From positions 1 through 37,215 of the forward strand of contig NEEC01000078.1 of NCBI GenBank assembly GCA_002189035.1: a DNA stretch of 37,215 bases, written 5' to 3'. Numbering within the stretch: the stretch's first letter is position 1; every line of letters starts with the position of its first letter. A program made the translations under genes and the position numbers. The notes beneath the pieces were generated by a model, which had not been told where the DNA came from, did not search any database, and saw only the letters and a list, made by a program, of their open reading frames with translations. Positions 1 through 11,426 of the stretch are shown here, one piece after another. Source of the DNA: Utricularia gibba (Eukaryota; Streptophyta; Magnoliopsida; Lamiales; Lentibulariaceae).

Positions 1-1109
1 TTTCGCTATAAAACTTGAATTTATTGTGTATTTCTGTGTTTTTGTTATTAACAGTATTATTTACATTTTTTATTCCTAATTGAGACTAAATCTAAATCTT
101 AGTTCTCATCATTTTCTTGAACAATACAACATATATCATTAATGTAAATCCCAATGGAACGAAAAGTATACAGTGAAAGTAGCATAAAAAAGATTAAAGA
201 AAAAAATAAAAGCATCAAATTCCAAAAGATCAAAAAGTAGATTTTGAGAATAATGAGGAGTGAAAAGCATATCTCTATCACTTTGAACACACAAAACATA
301 CATTTGGGAAGCAGATCTAATAGAAAATCATAGTAAAACCATGGAGAACAAAGAAGATGAAGTGGAGTACCAAACTTACAGCTAAATTTTCCATTGTTTA
401 TCAGGAGCATTACTCCTATTCGGAAGTAGTTTTAGCTTTTTGAGATAACTATTTATGATTTCTGTTTATATTTATGTTTCTTTTCTTGTTGTTGCATGTG
501 ACTTGAACACATTTTGGTTGCTATGTTATGAACGTATTTCATTTTACTTAAGCATAAATGACTAAATATACGTAATGCCTTGAGGTAGAAGTAAGTGTGC
601 ATATGCATTGTTTATTAGACTGCATTAACTTGGTAAATTTATTATCAAATCATGATAGATTCAAAAGGAGTAAGTAATGATATTTGTCATAAACAGACCT
701 AATTAGAGATATGCCAAATATTATGAAAAGAAAGGGTTTAGATAGATTTGAATTCTTCATTTATTAGGTGAATGATTATTAGGTTGGCTATGTTAAGTGT
801 AACAATGATCATGTCACTCCTGAAATTTTTAAGGCATGATATTATCTTATTCTAATTAGTGGTTGAATTTGTTTGTTATTTCTTTACTGCCTTTTATCGG
901 AGACTTGCGTTAATCTTAATTTAGACTAAATCTTTCAATCATGACAAAAACAGCATCAATTTTCACATAACAAGTACATAGCTTATAGTGTTCAACTCTA
1001 ATCTACTATGTTCATATTTTTTATATTATTGATTATGAATTAGTCTATAAATTTATTTGATACGTGAATTTACAATTTTAACAACATTGCAAAATTTTCA
1101 ATTATCAAA
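1..1109. other. AT-rich intergenic, no gene seen
   Basis: Very AT-rich sequence with no coding pattern. The 103-codon minus-strand open frame around 99-410 is phenylalanine/leucine-rich, as expected from translating A-rich DNA, and resembles no family I know. No RNA gene or complete transposon was recognised. Confidence 0.6.
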
Positions 1110-1400
1110 ATAGCATTGTTGCCGAGGAGCGACAAGAGCAAAGCGAAAATAGATAAAGAAGTAAATAGAATCTCTTTTCCATGAAGTGATTCCTTTAGTC
1201 AAAGTCAAATGCTTGTATTGTATTTTATATTTCAATATTTCAAATTCTTTTTACAAACCTATGACAATTTATAGAAGTTCAATACAAAACGTTTTTCACA
1301 AAACTCAACTCTTTAAAATTGACACTTATACTATGTTTAATTGTGTTATATATTTTTTTAATTAAAATTTGTTGAGTAAACGACACATAACACAATATTA
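1110..1400 (-). repeat. degenerate retroelement-derived fragment
   Basis: This stretch aligns by eye, in the same orientation, with about 19,735-19,990, and in reverse complement with about 33,575-33,780. Shared landmarks are a run like AAATTTGTTGAGTAAACGACAC (here ending near 1,386), a block reading CACAAAACTCAACTC, and a block like AGATAAAGAAGT. The segment GTTGCCGAGGAGCGAC near 1,118 recalls the GTTGCCGGGGA motif often found in plant Ty3/gypsy elements, but this is only a resemblance. No open frame survives. It is a third, shorter copy of the repeat family described at 19-20 kb and 33.6-34.6 kb. Confidence 0.55.
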
Positions 1401-1649
1401 GAAAAATTATGTGTGAGACTAAATGTGAAAAGCTAAAAATATTTTTGAAACTTTTCATGTGGGGGTTCAAAGTCAATGTAAATTATGTTTAGAATCAAAA
1501 AGTCTGACAGGTTTGACCCAACAACAAAATATAAAAATTTTATTTAGATTTATTGTATTGTATCTAATTTTATTAATATTATTATTATAAGTCTCATAAT
1601 TTAGTATTCGTTTTAATCGTATGTTATAAATAAGTTTGATAATAATGAA

Positions 1650-2238
1650 TAGACCTGGGCATGGGTACGGGTCAACCCAAGTTACAGTGAGTCAACCTGT
1701 ATGGAATGGATACGAGTTATTTGTATTCGTAAAAAACAAGTATGAGTTGAGTCGATGATTTTCGACTCGATGAGTTACTAGATAACTCGTGAAAAAATAA
1801 ATGATTTATAATCCAAATTATTCATTTCTTTAATTTAGTTTTTATATTTTTTTCATTTAATATTTATAATTCAATATGAAATAACTTCAATTATATTATA
1901 TACTATTAATCCCAAATATTATAAAATAGAAAAAAAATTATTACATTTTTTGAAATCGAATATTCAAGAATTAAATAAATCATATATAAATTAAAATATT
2001 ACTACATAATGAAAAAAGTAATTAAAAATAGAATAATTATATAAAAAAAAGATAAAACATGAATTGAAGAGTTCATACTCAGATCAACTCGACGAATCGA
2101 TAGTTAACGAGTCAACTCGGATACGATACGAGTTGGGGGTCAAAACCTGGCAACCGTCGACTCGTGAACCCATAATAATACCACGACTCATCGAGTCAGA
2201 CTTGTTACTCGACGAGTCATGACCCATGCCCAAGTCTA
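1650..2238. mobile_element. hAT-type non-autonomous element (MITE), 589 bp
   Basis: The left end reads TAGACCTGGGCATGGGT and the right end, in reverse complement, reads TAGACTTGGGCATGGGT (16 of 17 identical). Both ends are flanked directly by ATAATGAA (1,642-1,649 and 2,239-2,246), a perfect 8-bp direct repeat. An 8-bp target duplication with TAG-type GGGC-rich termini is the signature of the hAT superfamily. Subterminal DNA at both ends is packed with short ACTCG/CGAGT motifs in both orientations, typical of hAT transposase-binding repeats, while the core (1,800-2,060) is plain AT-rich DNA. No transposase is encoded. Intact ends and an unmutated duplication suggest a fairly recent insertion. 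Confidence 0.88.
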
Positions 2239-2246
2239 ATAATGAA

Positions 2247-3630
2247 GGTGCCAATATGATTTGAATTAATTTTTTTTTTAAAAAAATCATGTTTATATTA
2301 ATAATTTTATAAAAATATTAAATGATTAATTGAAAATTAATTTACATACTATTAATATTACATAATGATATTTAGATAGTAGTTTTTGTTATTTTTATTA
2401 TAATATTAATTATTTCGTTATTTAGATTTATTATAATTTATAACAACGATAATAAAATATAATTTATACTTTTTTTCTTTCTCTATTGCTATTAGATAAT
2501 ATTTGTGTTTTTGAAGAATACTTATATTCATGATTCTAATAAATTCATAATTAATTTCAATTCTTGAAAATAGTTATCAGTATCAAGATAAAATTGACAA
2601 AAATATAAATCAAATGAAAAAAACAACTAAAGAATTTGATTGTCTTGTTTAAATCTATATGTCTTTATCTTTTTTTTTTTTTGAAAAATTTAATAAACTT
2701 TTTTATATTGTTCCTTTTGAATATATTTTTTCCTAAGTATATAATAATATATTCATTCTCAAATAAAAATAGTTTTCTAATAAGATATATTTTGATAACA
2801 ATCCTAGTTTTTTAATTTGAATAACTTAAAATTTGTTTTTGGTGTCTAATGTAATTTATCATTTTTTTTCTTATTCTATAAGTATAGCATTATATCATAT
2901 ATGTTTTATTGCAATGATCATCATCACTTGAGAGTCCTTTGAAGTAAAAGTAATTGAAACTTGGAGAATCATATCAACTATAAAAAAATACATACGCAAA
3001 TTAGGGAGATATTGCACTGGAGATTTTTTATAAGTGTGCAATAGAAATGCATGTGGCAAATAATTTAAATAATCATTTCAAAAGGTTAGGAGAGAATATC
3101 ACAAGTTTCTTCAACTCTCTATAAGTAAAAAAACAAATGGGAACATCTCAAACCGATTTGGGATGCTTGGTACAAGTTGGGAAAATAAATTGGATTAGGC
3201 ACTAAAAACATGCCTAAAGAACTAACAAAAAATTATTTGAAGGTGACTCGATTTCTTTATTAATCCTTTTTTCCTTTTTTTTTTTGAGTTTTAGTGATCT
3301 TTTGGTTGATCATAATGTAAAGAAAACACAATTAGGATGGAAATCTTGGTATATTTGTGATTCAAAACCTAAATCATGATAATGGTATTAGCAATATACA
3401 TGATTTTTTAATATTTATAAAATACCTTAATTTTGAAATAATTTACAAATTATATTTCAATTATATTTTATATTTTTAATAAAAATATTAATATTATTTC
3501 ATAATTAAAATTTATCATTTAATTTTATTTCAAAATATGCTCCAATTTCCAAAACCACAAACTCATTTTTTATATGTTTTAATTTTTAAATCAAAACATA
3601 TTCCAAACCAGGTCACATCACCCAAACCTT
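2247..3630. other. AT-rich intergenic, no gene seen
   Basis: Low-complexity A/T-rich sequence with many short poly-T and poly-A tracts. No open frame, RNA gene or bounded repeat could be supported. Confidence 0.6.
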
Positions 3631-3633
3631 TAA

Positions 3634-4384
3634 GATCATGTTTGTTAGGTGGGTATAAATTATTAGGGTTTAGATTATTATAGTTTAATTAATCACATGA
3701 ATGATGATTTATTCAAAATAATGTGTTTGATGAATATGTTACAATTATTTAGGATTAGCAACTTTATATATTTGTTAAAGATGTTTAAAAATGGATATTT
3801 GTAAACAAATATTACAAATAGACATTCCAATCATACTATTACGATGCCCAAGTATAGAAGACTTAATGTGTTTAAGACCCCACAAAGTTGGGTTTGCGGT
3901 GTATGAAACCTATTAACCCACTCTTTATGGGAGCCAAAGGAGTGACACAATATGCTTCACAAAGTGTGCTTAATAAGTAATGAAGAACTTAAATAAGTTT
4001 TCACCTAATCAATCGACCAAAATATGAACAAGATATAAAGATATAAAATGAAAAATCAATAACAAATAACTGGAATGAAAACAAGAACAAAAACTTACAT
4101 GAAAACATGAATTTTTATTGAAATTTCAAAACTTAAACCCAATTATCTTGAATTTACACCAATGATTTACAATCAATCTAGTAAACAATGAAAAAGATGA
4201 TAACGATTTAATATTTTATTTGATATTGGAGAAGAATAATATTATCTTTAGAATGTTAGTTTATGAATGATTTAATAAAACCCATCTAAATTATTATAGA
4301 TAGATTTGTAATGAGATAATATAATACTATGATTTAACTTTTACACATGGATTAAAGTCTTAAACATACCTAACAAACATGACC
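3634..4384. mobile_element. Tourist-like (PIF/Harbinger) non-autonomous element, about 751 bp
   Basis: The left terminus is GATCATGTTTGTTAGGT and the right terminus, in reverse complement, is GGTCATGTTTGTTAGGT, a 16/17 match. The flanks carry TAA on both sides (3,631-3,633 and 4,385-4,387), the 3-bp TWA duplication used by PIF/Harbinger elements. Plant Tourist MITEs commonly start with G(G/A)-C/T-CATGTTTG-like ends, which fits. No coding frame is present. A second, inverted and truncated family member lies at about 9,369-10,080, sharing the block TGTGTCACTCCTTTGGC / AAGAGTGGGTTAAT in reverse complement. A PIF/Harbinger-like transposase fragment lies at 18.2-18.6 kb, but no direct link is shown. 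Confidence 0.75.
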
Positions 4385-4590
4385 TAAATTATATTAAATA
4401 TGGGTAGGATTTATTTAACCATTAGTTAATTTAAGTCTTTTTAAAAAAAAATTACGTCAGACTATTTGATGATTAAATAACCCATCTTCCAAAACAAAAG
4501 AGAAATCTAAATTGGGGGTGATCACACTATTTTCAAGAGACTGGCCATCCCTCCTATTTCTCAAATGAGTCTAAATTAAAGTTCCCGTAC

Positions 4591-5168
4591 ATGAGGCAGC
4601 GTCAGGATATCAATAAGCTAAAGTGCCTCATCGGCCATCTGGCCTCAAACAAATTAACCTCATCATTCTCTGCACTTCAAACAGAATCAATCTTGGAAGA
4701 AGAAGAGCAACATGAAACAATCAGGTTAAGGCTTAGACCTGTGCTTGCTTTCAACGAGATTAGGAATGTGGGGGACGGAAGCGTCGACAAGATCAGTTAG
4801 AGCTAATACATATTTAACAGCCATCATACTTGGCTATCAAACAAGGATTAACATCATCTCAGTGTCTCCGCTACCCTTATTGCATTCTTTGGGAAGAAGG
4901 TTTTTTTTTTTTTCAGTCAAAAGCCTTTGAAAACGACGACGACGACGCCGGAGATGTGGGATATGAAGCTTGTGGAAAATCAGCTAGAGCTAATACATGT
5001 TGTAAGCCATCATCTTTGGCTGTCAAACAAGATACTTCATCATCTCAAACTAACATACCCACATACCGGCTAAAAATCGAAACACGAAACGGAAAGGATG
5101 AGTTGGAGGAGGAGATTCCACGAAGGCCGTCTCTGGAGAACGGCGGATGCAACAGAGAAATACTGTGA
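4591..5168 (+). other. unrecognised coding-like stretch with internal duplication
   Basis: This region has richer composition than its surroundings and three overlapping plus-strand frames (4,591-4,800; 4,745-4,930; 4,830-5,168). I do not recognise the protein. The last frame contains an acidic run (ENDDDDAGDVG) and a charged C-terminus (KDELEEEIPRRPSLENGG). About 100 bp is duplicated: 4,762-4,862 matches 4,949-5,048 at an offset of 186-187 bp. In the frame SARANTCCKPSSLAVKQ of the second copy, the first copy reads SVRANTY and then, after a one-base shift, PSYLAIKQGLTSSQ. A T13 tract followed by CAG (4,901-4,916) looks like a splice acceptor, so the second copy may be an exon. It could be a gene remnant or exons of an unknown small gene; the start codon and donors are not established. 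Confidence 0.3.
4762..5048 (+). repeat. imperfect direct duplication, two units of about 100 bp
   Basis: Unit 1 (about 4,762-4,862) and unit 2 (about 4,949-5,048) share AGAGCTAATACAT, CCATCAT, TGGCT.TCAAACAAG and CATCATCTCA in the same order. The offset changes from 187 to 186 bp through a one-base difference, which shifts the reading frame between copies. The spacer holds the T13-CAG tract. Confidence 0.7.
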
Positions 5169-5592
5169 AATGAGAGCTAGGGCAAAGGTATTAATTTGTA
5201 CGCCCAATTTGCATGGGCCGGGCTACGGAAAAGAGGTGTAAAAGCCCAATGGAAACAAATCGGGTGGCGTGATCGGACCGAATCAGCCCGAACCGGATAC
5301 AAACCCTCTCGTCTTTTATAATTTATTATTATTAAATCACCTATTTTCAAATATAGTAAGTAGACTTAATCTGAAAAAGGAAAGAAAAGAAACTGCTTCT
5401 TCAGCGTAAACATATCACAAAATGAACCAACCCATAAGATTGGAATCAGGTACCAAGTCAGATTCTGGATGTTGCGTTGGACGAGGCTTCTTGGTGTTTG
5501 GACAAGAGGTGGTGGACTGAATGAATTTTCTGTAAACCTTTTCATGGATGATGAAGAGCGGGCAAGCACGGCGGCGGCGGCGTCGTTGATTC

Positions 5593-7019
5593 TCAGGACT
5601 CGCTTCCGTGAATCTTCTTCTGCACCCACGACGGCGAGAGCACAGGGCTTATCTTGACCTCCGAGGGGTTCCCCAGCCCCACCGAACAATCATTTTCATC
5701 GCCTTCGTTGTCCTCACCCTGACTCTCCAAACCTTGAGCGTCTGATCCACACTCGCACTGTACACCAACAGACTCCTCACCATATCCACCACCCCTGCCG
5801 TCGTCTCCATCGCCGCCGCCAGACACTTCACCGGCCCGTGGTGCCCGTCGATCACTACGAGGCAGGCATGAAACGCGTTCCCGTCATCCCGCTTCCATAT
5901 CCGAATCGTCGAATCCTCGGATCCGCTCAGAATCATCTCCTCGACTGTGACCAAACAGAGGACCGAAAAATGGTGCCCTTGTAAGAACCCTGCGTGATTG
6001 TATCGCCCTGAATTCTTCTCCTTCTCCCAGAAATTGATCAGCCCGTCTGAGGATCCGGAGTAGAGAAAGTGAGAGGAATTGCTGCAGCTGAGAGCGAGGG
6101 CATTGACAGGGGAAGGCTGGAATTTCAAGGTCATTGTGAGAATATGAGGGAACTCACGCATCACCCTCCTCCAGATTTTGACAGTTCCATCTGAGGAGCA
6201 GGTGAAAACGCATCCATCGAACTGGTTCAGGACGATGGCGTTGACATTCCCATCGTGAGCGACGAAGGAGTCGACGCAGGCTTTCTCCATCAGCTTCCAC
6301 ACTTTGACGGAGTGATCCCACGACCCTGTGTACAGCAATTTCTCCACGCTGTTGATGGCCAAACAGGACACCCAATCCTTGTGCTGGTTCGAATTCTTCG
6401 GATTCGAAAAGAAGGATCTTCTTTTGGGGAGAGTCATAATCTTCCTCGGCTTCAACTTCAAGTTGTTCAGTCTTTCCATGTTGGTGATATCCCACAACCG
6501 GACTCTAAAATCGCCGTGCGCGGTGGCCAGGCTCCGCCCCGTGGCCAGAATGGCACGAATTTGCCCTGAGGGAGTCTTGAAACTGCCTGATTCCGTACAA
6601 GTAGGCTGCCCCCAGGCTTGAACTTTGCAGCTACTCGACCCGGTGAAGATGTAGTCTTTATTCACCGCCAGACATGAGATACTGGTGTCGCTCCAGTGGA
6701 GTGAGGCTAGGCAGTGGTATGGAAGCGGGCGTGGCCGCGACGGCGACGTGTTCCCCGGCGCCGGAGACCTCGTCCAAGGCGGGAAACCAGAGGCGGATGA
6801 GACGCAGGACGTCCTGGCGGAAGAGAGCTGCGATTCGGGTTCCCTGTTGATCTCGAAGGAGAATCTCCTGCCTGGTGCGAAGTTCATGCCTCTGCCGTCG
6901 CCGTCCATCTGGGCTCGTTTCTCAGAGGAACTTGAGATCCATGAGCAGGGAAGCTGCCAATTAAGTGAGTTCCACTTCGGGCGACCGAACTGTTGAGAAA
7001 TTGAATGAATATGAGGCAT
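5593..7019 (-). CDS. JGB: JINGUBANG-like WD40-repeat protein, single exon, with a one-base frame break near the C-terminus
   Basis: This is an intronless seven-bladed WD40 protein of the plant JINGUBANG group; the founding Arabidopsis member acts in pollen germination, so a regulatory scaffold role is inferred. An S/P/R-rich N-terminus (first ~100 residues) is followed by repeats ending in VQAW, VRLWD, VKVWK, VKIW, INFW, IRIW and LKVW. The continuous frame from the ATG at 7,019 ends at 5,649 in an unfamiliar tail after LKVWRVRV. The neighbouring frame supplies ISPVLSPSWVQKK and a stop at 5,593-5,595, and SPVLSPSWV is the family's conserved C-terminus. One extra G in the CCC run at 5,717-5,719 (plus strand) would join them, giving about 475 residues from 7,019 or 438 from the in-frame ATG at 6,908. 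The later ATG may be the true start. I favour an assembly deletion over a real mutation because everything else is intact. Confidence 0.85.
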
Positions 7020-7760
7020 CTACACCTAGAAGCATACCCCAAAGAAACGCTGCCCATTCCTACGCCTACATTTACCTCCTCTTCCCTCCTCATCCAAAGT
7101 AAAAAAAAAATAGTAAAAACAAGGAACCTACTTTCTGTGCATTTGAATTGGGTGTGTGCCCTGCGGTGCCAATGTGATGCCATCGATGGATCTACGGCTT
7201 TAAGGCGATGGGAAAAGTCGCTTTCTTTTTGTAGTACTTAGTATGTCATAAGAAGGAAATATTGAATGAGGGAAGATAATTTAAAAACTGGACACTATTC
7301 AGTACAATTTTTAAAAAAACCTGGAATAATAGAGAAGAGAAGAGATGAGATGAATTCAGTGTTAGTAGCAAGCAGGACGCCAACTCACTCATTTTATAAT
7401 AAGAGAAATGGAAGATGCGCTCATCTGTATATCAACTCATTTTACTTGTTTTATCTCTTTGTCTGTGTGGGTTGAGAATGAAATGATTTGGCTGATGGAG
7501 GAGTTAGGGGAGGTGATTGAAAGAAATGGTCCCTCCCTAGCGCCAGCGCCAGCGCCACTACGTGCACGCAATTCATTCGGGTTGGGTTGGCTGCACTTAC
7601 TTTTGCATCCGCCTGGGCGTGTTAAATACTGCGCCTGCGGAGTCTGAACTGAACCCCCTCCCCTTCTCCACCCATCTTCCTCGGAAGGGAAGGTCGTTGT
7701 CGGAACCCAACCCAACCCAACCCGGTCCTCTTCCAACTGGACTGATTCAAGGAAAGTATT
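7020..7760 (-). promoter_or_regulatory. presumed 5' region of the JINGUBANG-like gene
   Basis: Located directly upstream of the minus-strand WD40 gene. It is less AT-rich than the outer spacer and holds two small repeat tracts: three GCGCCA-type hexamers near 7,541-7,558 and a CCCAA pentamer run near 7,707-7,724. No TATA box or transcription start is assigned. Several short open frames on both strands overlap each other and are not convincing genes. Confidence 0.35.
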
Positions 7761-9368
7761 TCTCGGGTACAGGATACTCCTAGTTTCTTTCTAGACATAC
7801 GTGAAAGCTACTTGTAATCTAATTAAAATCATGATTCATTGGATTCAAATTAGATGTAATTCAATATAAAAGAGGAGTTGTAATTCAAACAATAGTATGC
7901 GTTCACGTCCAACCATGCATTTATTTATTTACTAAGCATGGAATTAATCTGATATGTGTACAAATGGGGGCCGGGGCATGATGATGGCGTCTAGAGCATT
8001 ATCAGAGTAGAGCAATATGAGAAGGAAGGAATGAATGAATGAATGAATGGCATTAGAAGAGGGCTACACTGAATTATCTATCCATTTTGAATTTGAACAA
8101 TGAGAATGTCTTCCCTCGAGACACACCCGTTTGGTTGTCCCTAATATCCCTCCCTATCTTTCCAACTACATCAAAAAAAAAAAAAAAAAAAACAAGCATA
8201 GCTTTGGTTGGGAGTTACATTTTGAACTATCTATCTAAACTAGAATTCGACAGTATTTTTTAAAATTCACTTGAGAGATGAATTTAAACATACCCGTGGT
8301 AGTTCTAGTTTTGATTTCTCAATTTGCTGAAGATTTAGAATTGTCTCTCAACGTATTTGAGGGAATTTTTAACAAGTATACATATTTTTTTAAAAATAAA
8401 ACATTCTTATTAAACACATGTAGTATTAAGGATATATTAGTAATTTAAATGTACAAATATCCAATATTCATCTAATTTAAATTCTAATCCACTAACCAAA
8501 CAAACCATTACTAAAAAATCCACGAAAACTAAAGTAATGCAAACTCATCTCACAAACTAAATGAGTTATTTTAAATAATAGCCATCCTAATAATGTGAAA
8601 TTTTAAATTTTTCACTTTTTATAATTTGTTTGAATAATAACTATCTTTTAATAATAAATAAAAATTCAGTTAAAATAAATAAGAAATAAGTATATTAATA
8701 AATTTATTAAAATTATATTTATCGTTTTTTAATAAATAAAAAATATTAATAATATAATATTTTATATATATATTCATTTTTAGATAACTTTTTAATAAAA
8801 AAGTATCATAATATAGAAAAAAAACAGGTCATTTTGAAAAAAAAATTATTTAAAAATATATTTTTTAAAAAGGATTTTAATAAATCAATTTATTTTTAAT
8901 TTTTTTTATGATTTCTTATATATAGATATATTTTTTTCTTATACATATATTTTTAATTTTTTTCTTATATATATATATTTAAATCGATCAATTGATTATT
9001 ATCTTCATCTTTGGTTGTTCCATTTCCACCCCTTTTGCATTTATCACGTGTCCAAATGTAAGTTACCTAGAATGAGGCCAATTAGTGCTTGGAACTATGG
9101 TTGATGCTTGTAGTATACACATTTATTTTTGTGGCAATTTCATGAAGATGTAGGTAAACAATGCTATATTCTCATTTTATTATAAGATAACTTAAAGAGA
9201 TGACAATATACTATGGAGTCATGGATGTATGTAGTCGTTTTTTAGAAATATTATATAAAACGGATGATGTGCTTAATTGTATAGAAATGTTTTGATGTAA
9301 GCAAACTTCACTTGAGGAAGTTCATGAACATTGAGAGATTTATGAGTCTCTAAAAAATCAATATATTG
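7761..9368. other. AT-rich intergenic with microsatellites, no gene seen
   Basis: No coding signal. The sequence contains a (GAAT)5 microsatellite at 8,029-8,048, an A20 run at about 8,173-8,192, and a strongly AT-rich block at 8,580-8,990 rich in TATATA. Otherwise nothing recognisable. Confidence 0.6.
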
Positions 9369-10080
9369 AGATCACATTTATTGGGTGGGTTTAAGACTTT
9401 AATCACATTAGTAAAAGCTGATGTGTATGTTTGTTATAAAAGATTTGCTAAACATACAATGGTTGTTCATGAACTTCCTCAAGTGATAAACTAATATTTT
9501 AAAGACAATATTGACCTTCTTCTAACAGCAAATCAAACATATAATTTTTATCATCTACTTCATTGTTTACTGGGTTAATTGTATATCTCTAATGTAAATT
9601 TAAGATAATTGTGTCTATATTATGAAATTTCGATGAAAACCTATGCTTTAATTTAATTTCTTCGTTGTTTTCATTTAAGTTGTTCATTCTTGTTTTTATT
9701 TAGGTTATTCATTATTGATTTTTCATTTTGTATCTTTCCATCTTGGTCGATTGATTGCGCGAAAATTGATTTGGATTCTTCATTGCTCATTAAGCATAAT
9801 TGTTCCAATACACTGTGCCACTACTTTGGCCCTATGAAGAGTGGGTTAATGTGTTTTAGACATCACGAAGTCGGGATTGCAGTGTCTGAACACGCATAGT
9901 CTATATTTGGAGTCCATTTATACTCTTAATGTAACCATTGCAATAGCACGATTGCAATGTTTAAATGATTAAATATAATAAAGATATATTAAATAATTTA
10001 TAATATTTGACTACAAATAACCATATTTTTAACATTTTTAACATTTTTAACAAACATATAAAATTATTAATCACAAATAA
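9369..10080 (-). mobile_element. second, inverted and truncated copy of the Tourist-like element
   Basis: The segment beginning GATCACATTTATTGGGTGGG matches the ends of the 3,634-4,384 element. The interior matches that element in reverse complement: ACTACTTTGGCCCTATGAAGAGTGGGTTAAT (split here: ACTACTTTGGCCC and AAGAGTGGGTTAAT), the block around CATTGTTTACTGGGTTAATTG, and the distal TTTAACAAACATATAAA. A matching second terminus with a TAA duplication was not found, so the far end is decayed or deleted. The 69-codon open frame at 9,690-9,899 lies inside the repeat and is not considered a gene. Confidence 0.6.
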
Positions 10081-10639
10081 GGAAGAACTAATATATATAT
10101 ATTATCTTATTAGTAGTTCATTTTCAGCATTAGGATTGAAATAGGAGGAAAATAAAAGAAAAGAAGAAGAAAAAAATGATAGAATAAAAAAACAACAAGC
10201 ATGCAATAATAGTTAATTAGAAAATGCCATGTGTTTTAACAATGTAAAGATATATATTTTATTGTTAAGACTTATAAATAAACTTTGCTGAGATGATGAA
10301 TAGAAGAAATATAAAGGGAAAGCATTATGAAGAAAAAAACATGAGGAAAAAAAGGAAAATCTGTTGATAGTAAAACTGCAAGTTGATCTATTAGTTATGA
10401 AATAATGACTATGTAAACGGTGAAGATGCGCAACGCCAACAACTAGAAATTCTATGAAGGTTGTCGAAAGCCGAGAAATGGGAGTACCCTTGTGACCTAG
10501 TGATGATTTTTATTAGATACTAATTAGTGTAATCTTTTAATTTTTGCAGCTTGAATATGCTAATCCCTTTCAATGTTGTCAGTATGCTCCATTTATTTCA
10601 ATTTACTAAATACTAACTGGAGTATTTTAAAATGTTACG
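10081..10639. other. AT-rich intergenic, no gene seen
   Basis: Purine-rich and AT-rich sequence, including an AG-rich patch at 10,140-10,180. No gene or bounded repeat is supported. Confidence 0.55.
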
Positions 10640-11160
10640 TTTGTGGTGATCGTTGTGTGGAAGCTGGAGCCCACTTGCGGCAGTCAACAAGAAATGCGGT
10701 GGCAAGATGGATGGGGCCAACGCCTTCTTCGATAGGTGGACATGCCTCAATTAGCTCTTTTGGGTTTGCGTAATACAAACTCACTTTTGCAGAGGTATCC
10801 AACAGGCAACCAACCTACTGCCTTGCTCTTCGTGCACTTTTATTTGCTCCACTAGAAATGTTCAGCTCTGCAGGGTATTATGACGTAGACATGACCAAGT
10901 GGCGTTTGCCAAGAGGCATGATGCCACCAAACTTCGAATTCAAACGCTTGAAAACGGTAACCGTCGGGAGATGGACGGCTTATTTGCCTGCACTTCCCAC
11001 CAGGCACAGGGGCCCCTGTTCGCTCTTTCGTCTTAGATGGACTGTTTGCACAAGTCGTTGCCCTCTCTGGTTGTGCGACGCAGATTGGAACCAATGTGCA
11101 TGGCATGGATATTGTTTCCACATTACTGTTGACTGTTAACTCTAATTCATTAAACAGTGC
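10640..11160. other. GC-richer island of unknown nature downstream of RER1
   Basis: Base composition shifts sharply here to nearly balanced. Open frames run on both strands (10,858-11,139 plus; 10,852-11,172 minus), but their translations overlap, lack a recognisable domain and have no family resemblance I know. It could be a non-coding transcript, a decayed exon or a promoter-like island. The side nearest RER1 is that gene's 3' flank. Confidence 0.3.
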
Positions 11161-11426
11161 ATGAAAAAACAAAGGCTAATTAGAATGCACGCAGAGTTTG
11201 AAACAAATTGATGAATCATATTACAGAGACTTGAAAAAAACACATCCATCCAAAACGGAATCAAGAATTACAGCTCTTACTGATGATCGAAACTGGGAAA
11301 TGCTAATGCTTCTGTAGTAAGCTAACAACGTAATACTGTTTCGAGGTATTTCATGCTTGCCTGTTCACGTTCAGACTGGAAACTGGTCTCGTTCTTCATT
11401 TTGTAGATCAAACAAAAGTTAGCACT

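Noticed and set aside
5366-7241. Additional open frames on both strands over the WD40 gene
   Set aside because: They are shadows of the GC-richer WD40 coding sequence, except for the 5,593 C-terminal frame, which belongs to the gene itself.
10852-11172. Protein-coding gene in the GC-richer island
   Set aside because: Plus and minus frames overlap almost fully, and neither has a recognisable domain or splice context. Recorded only as an island.
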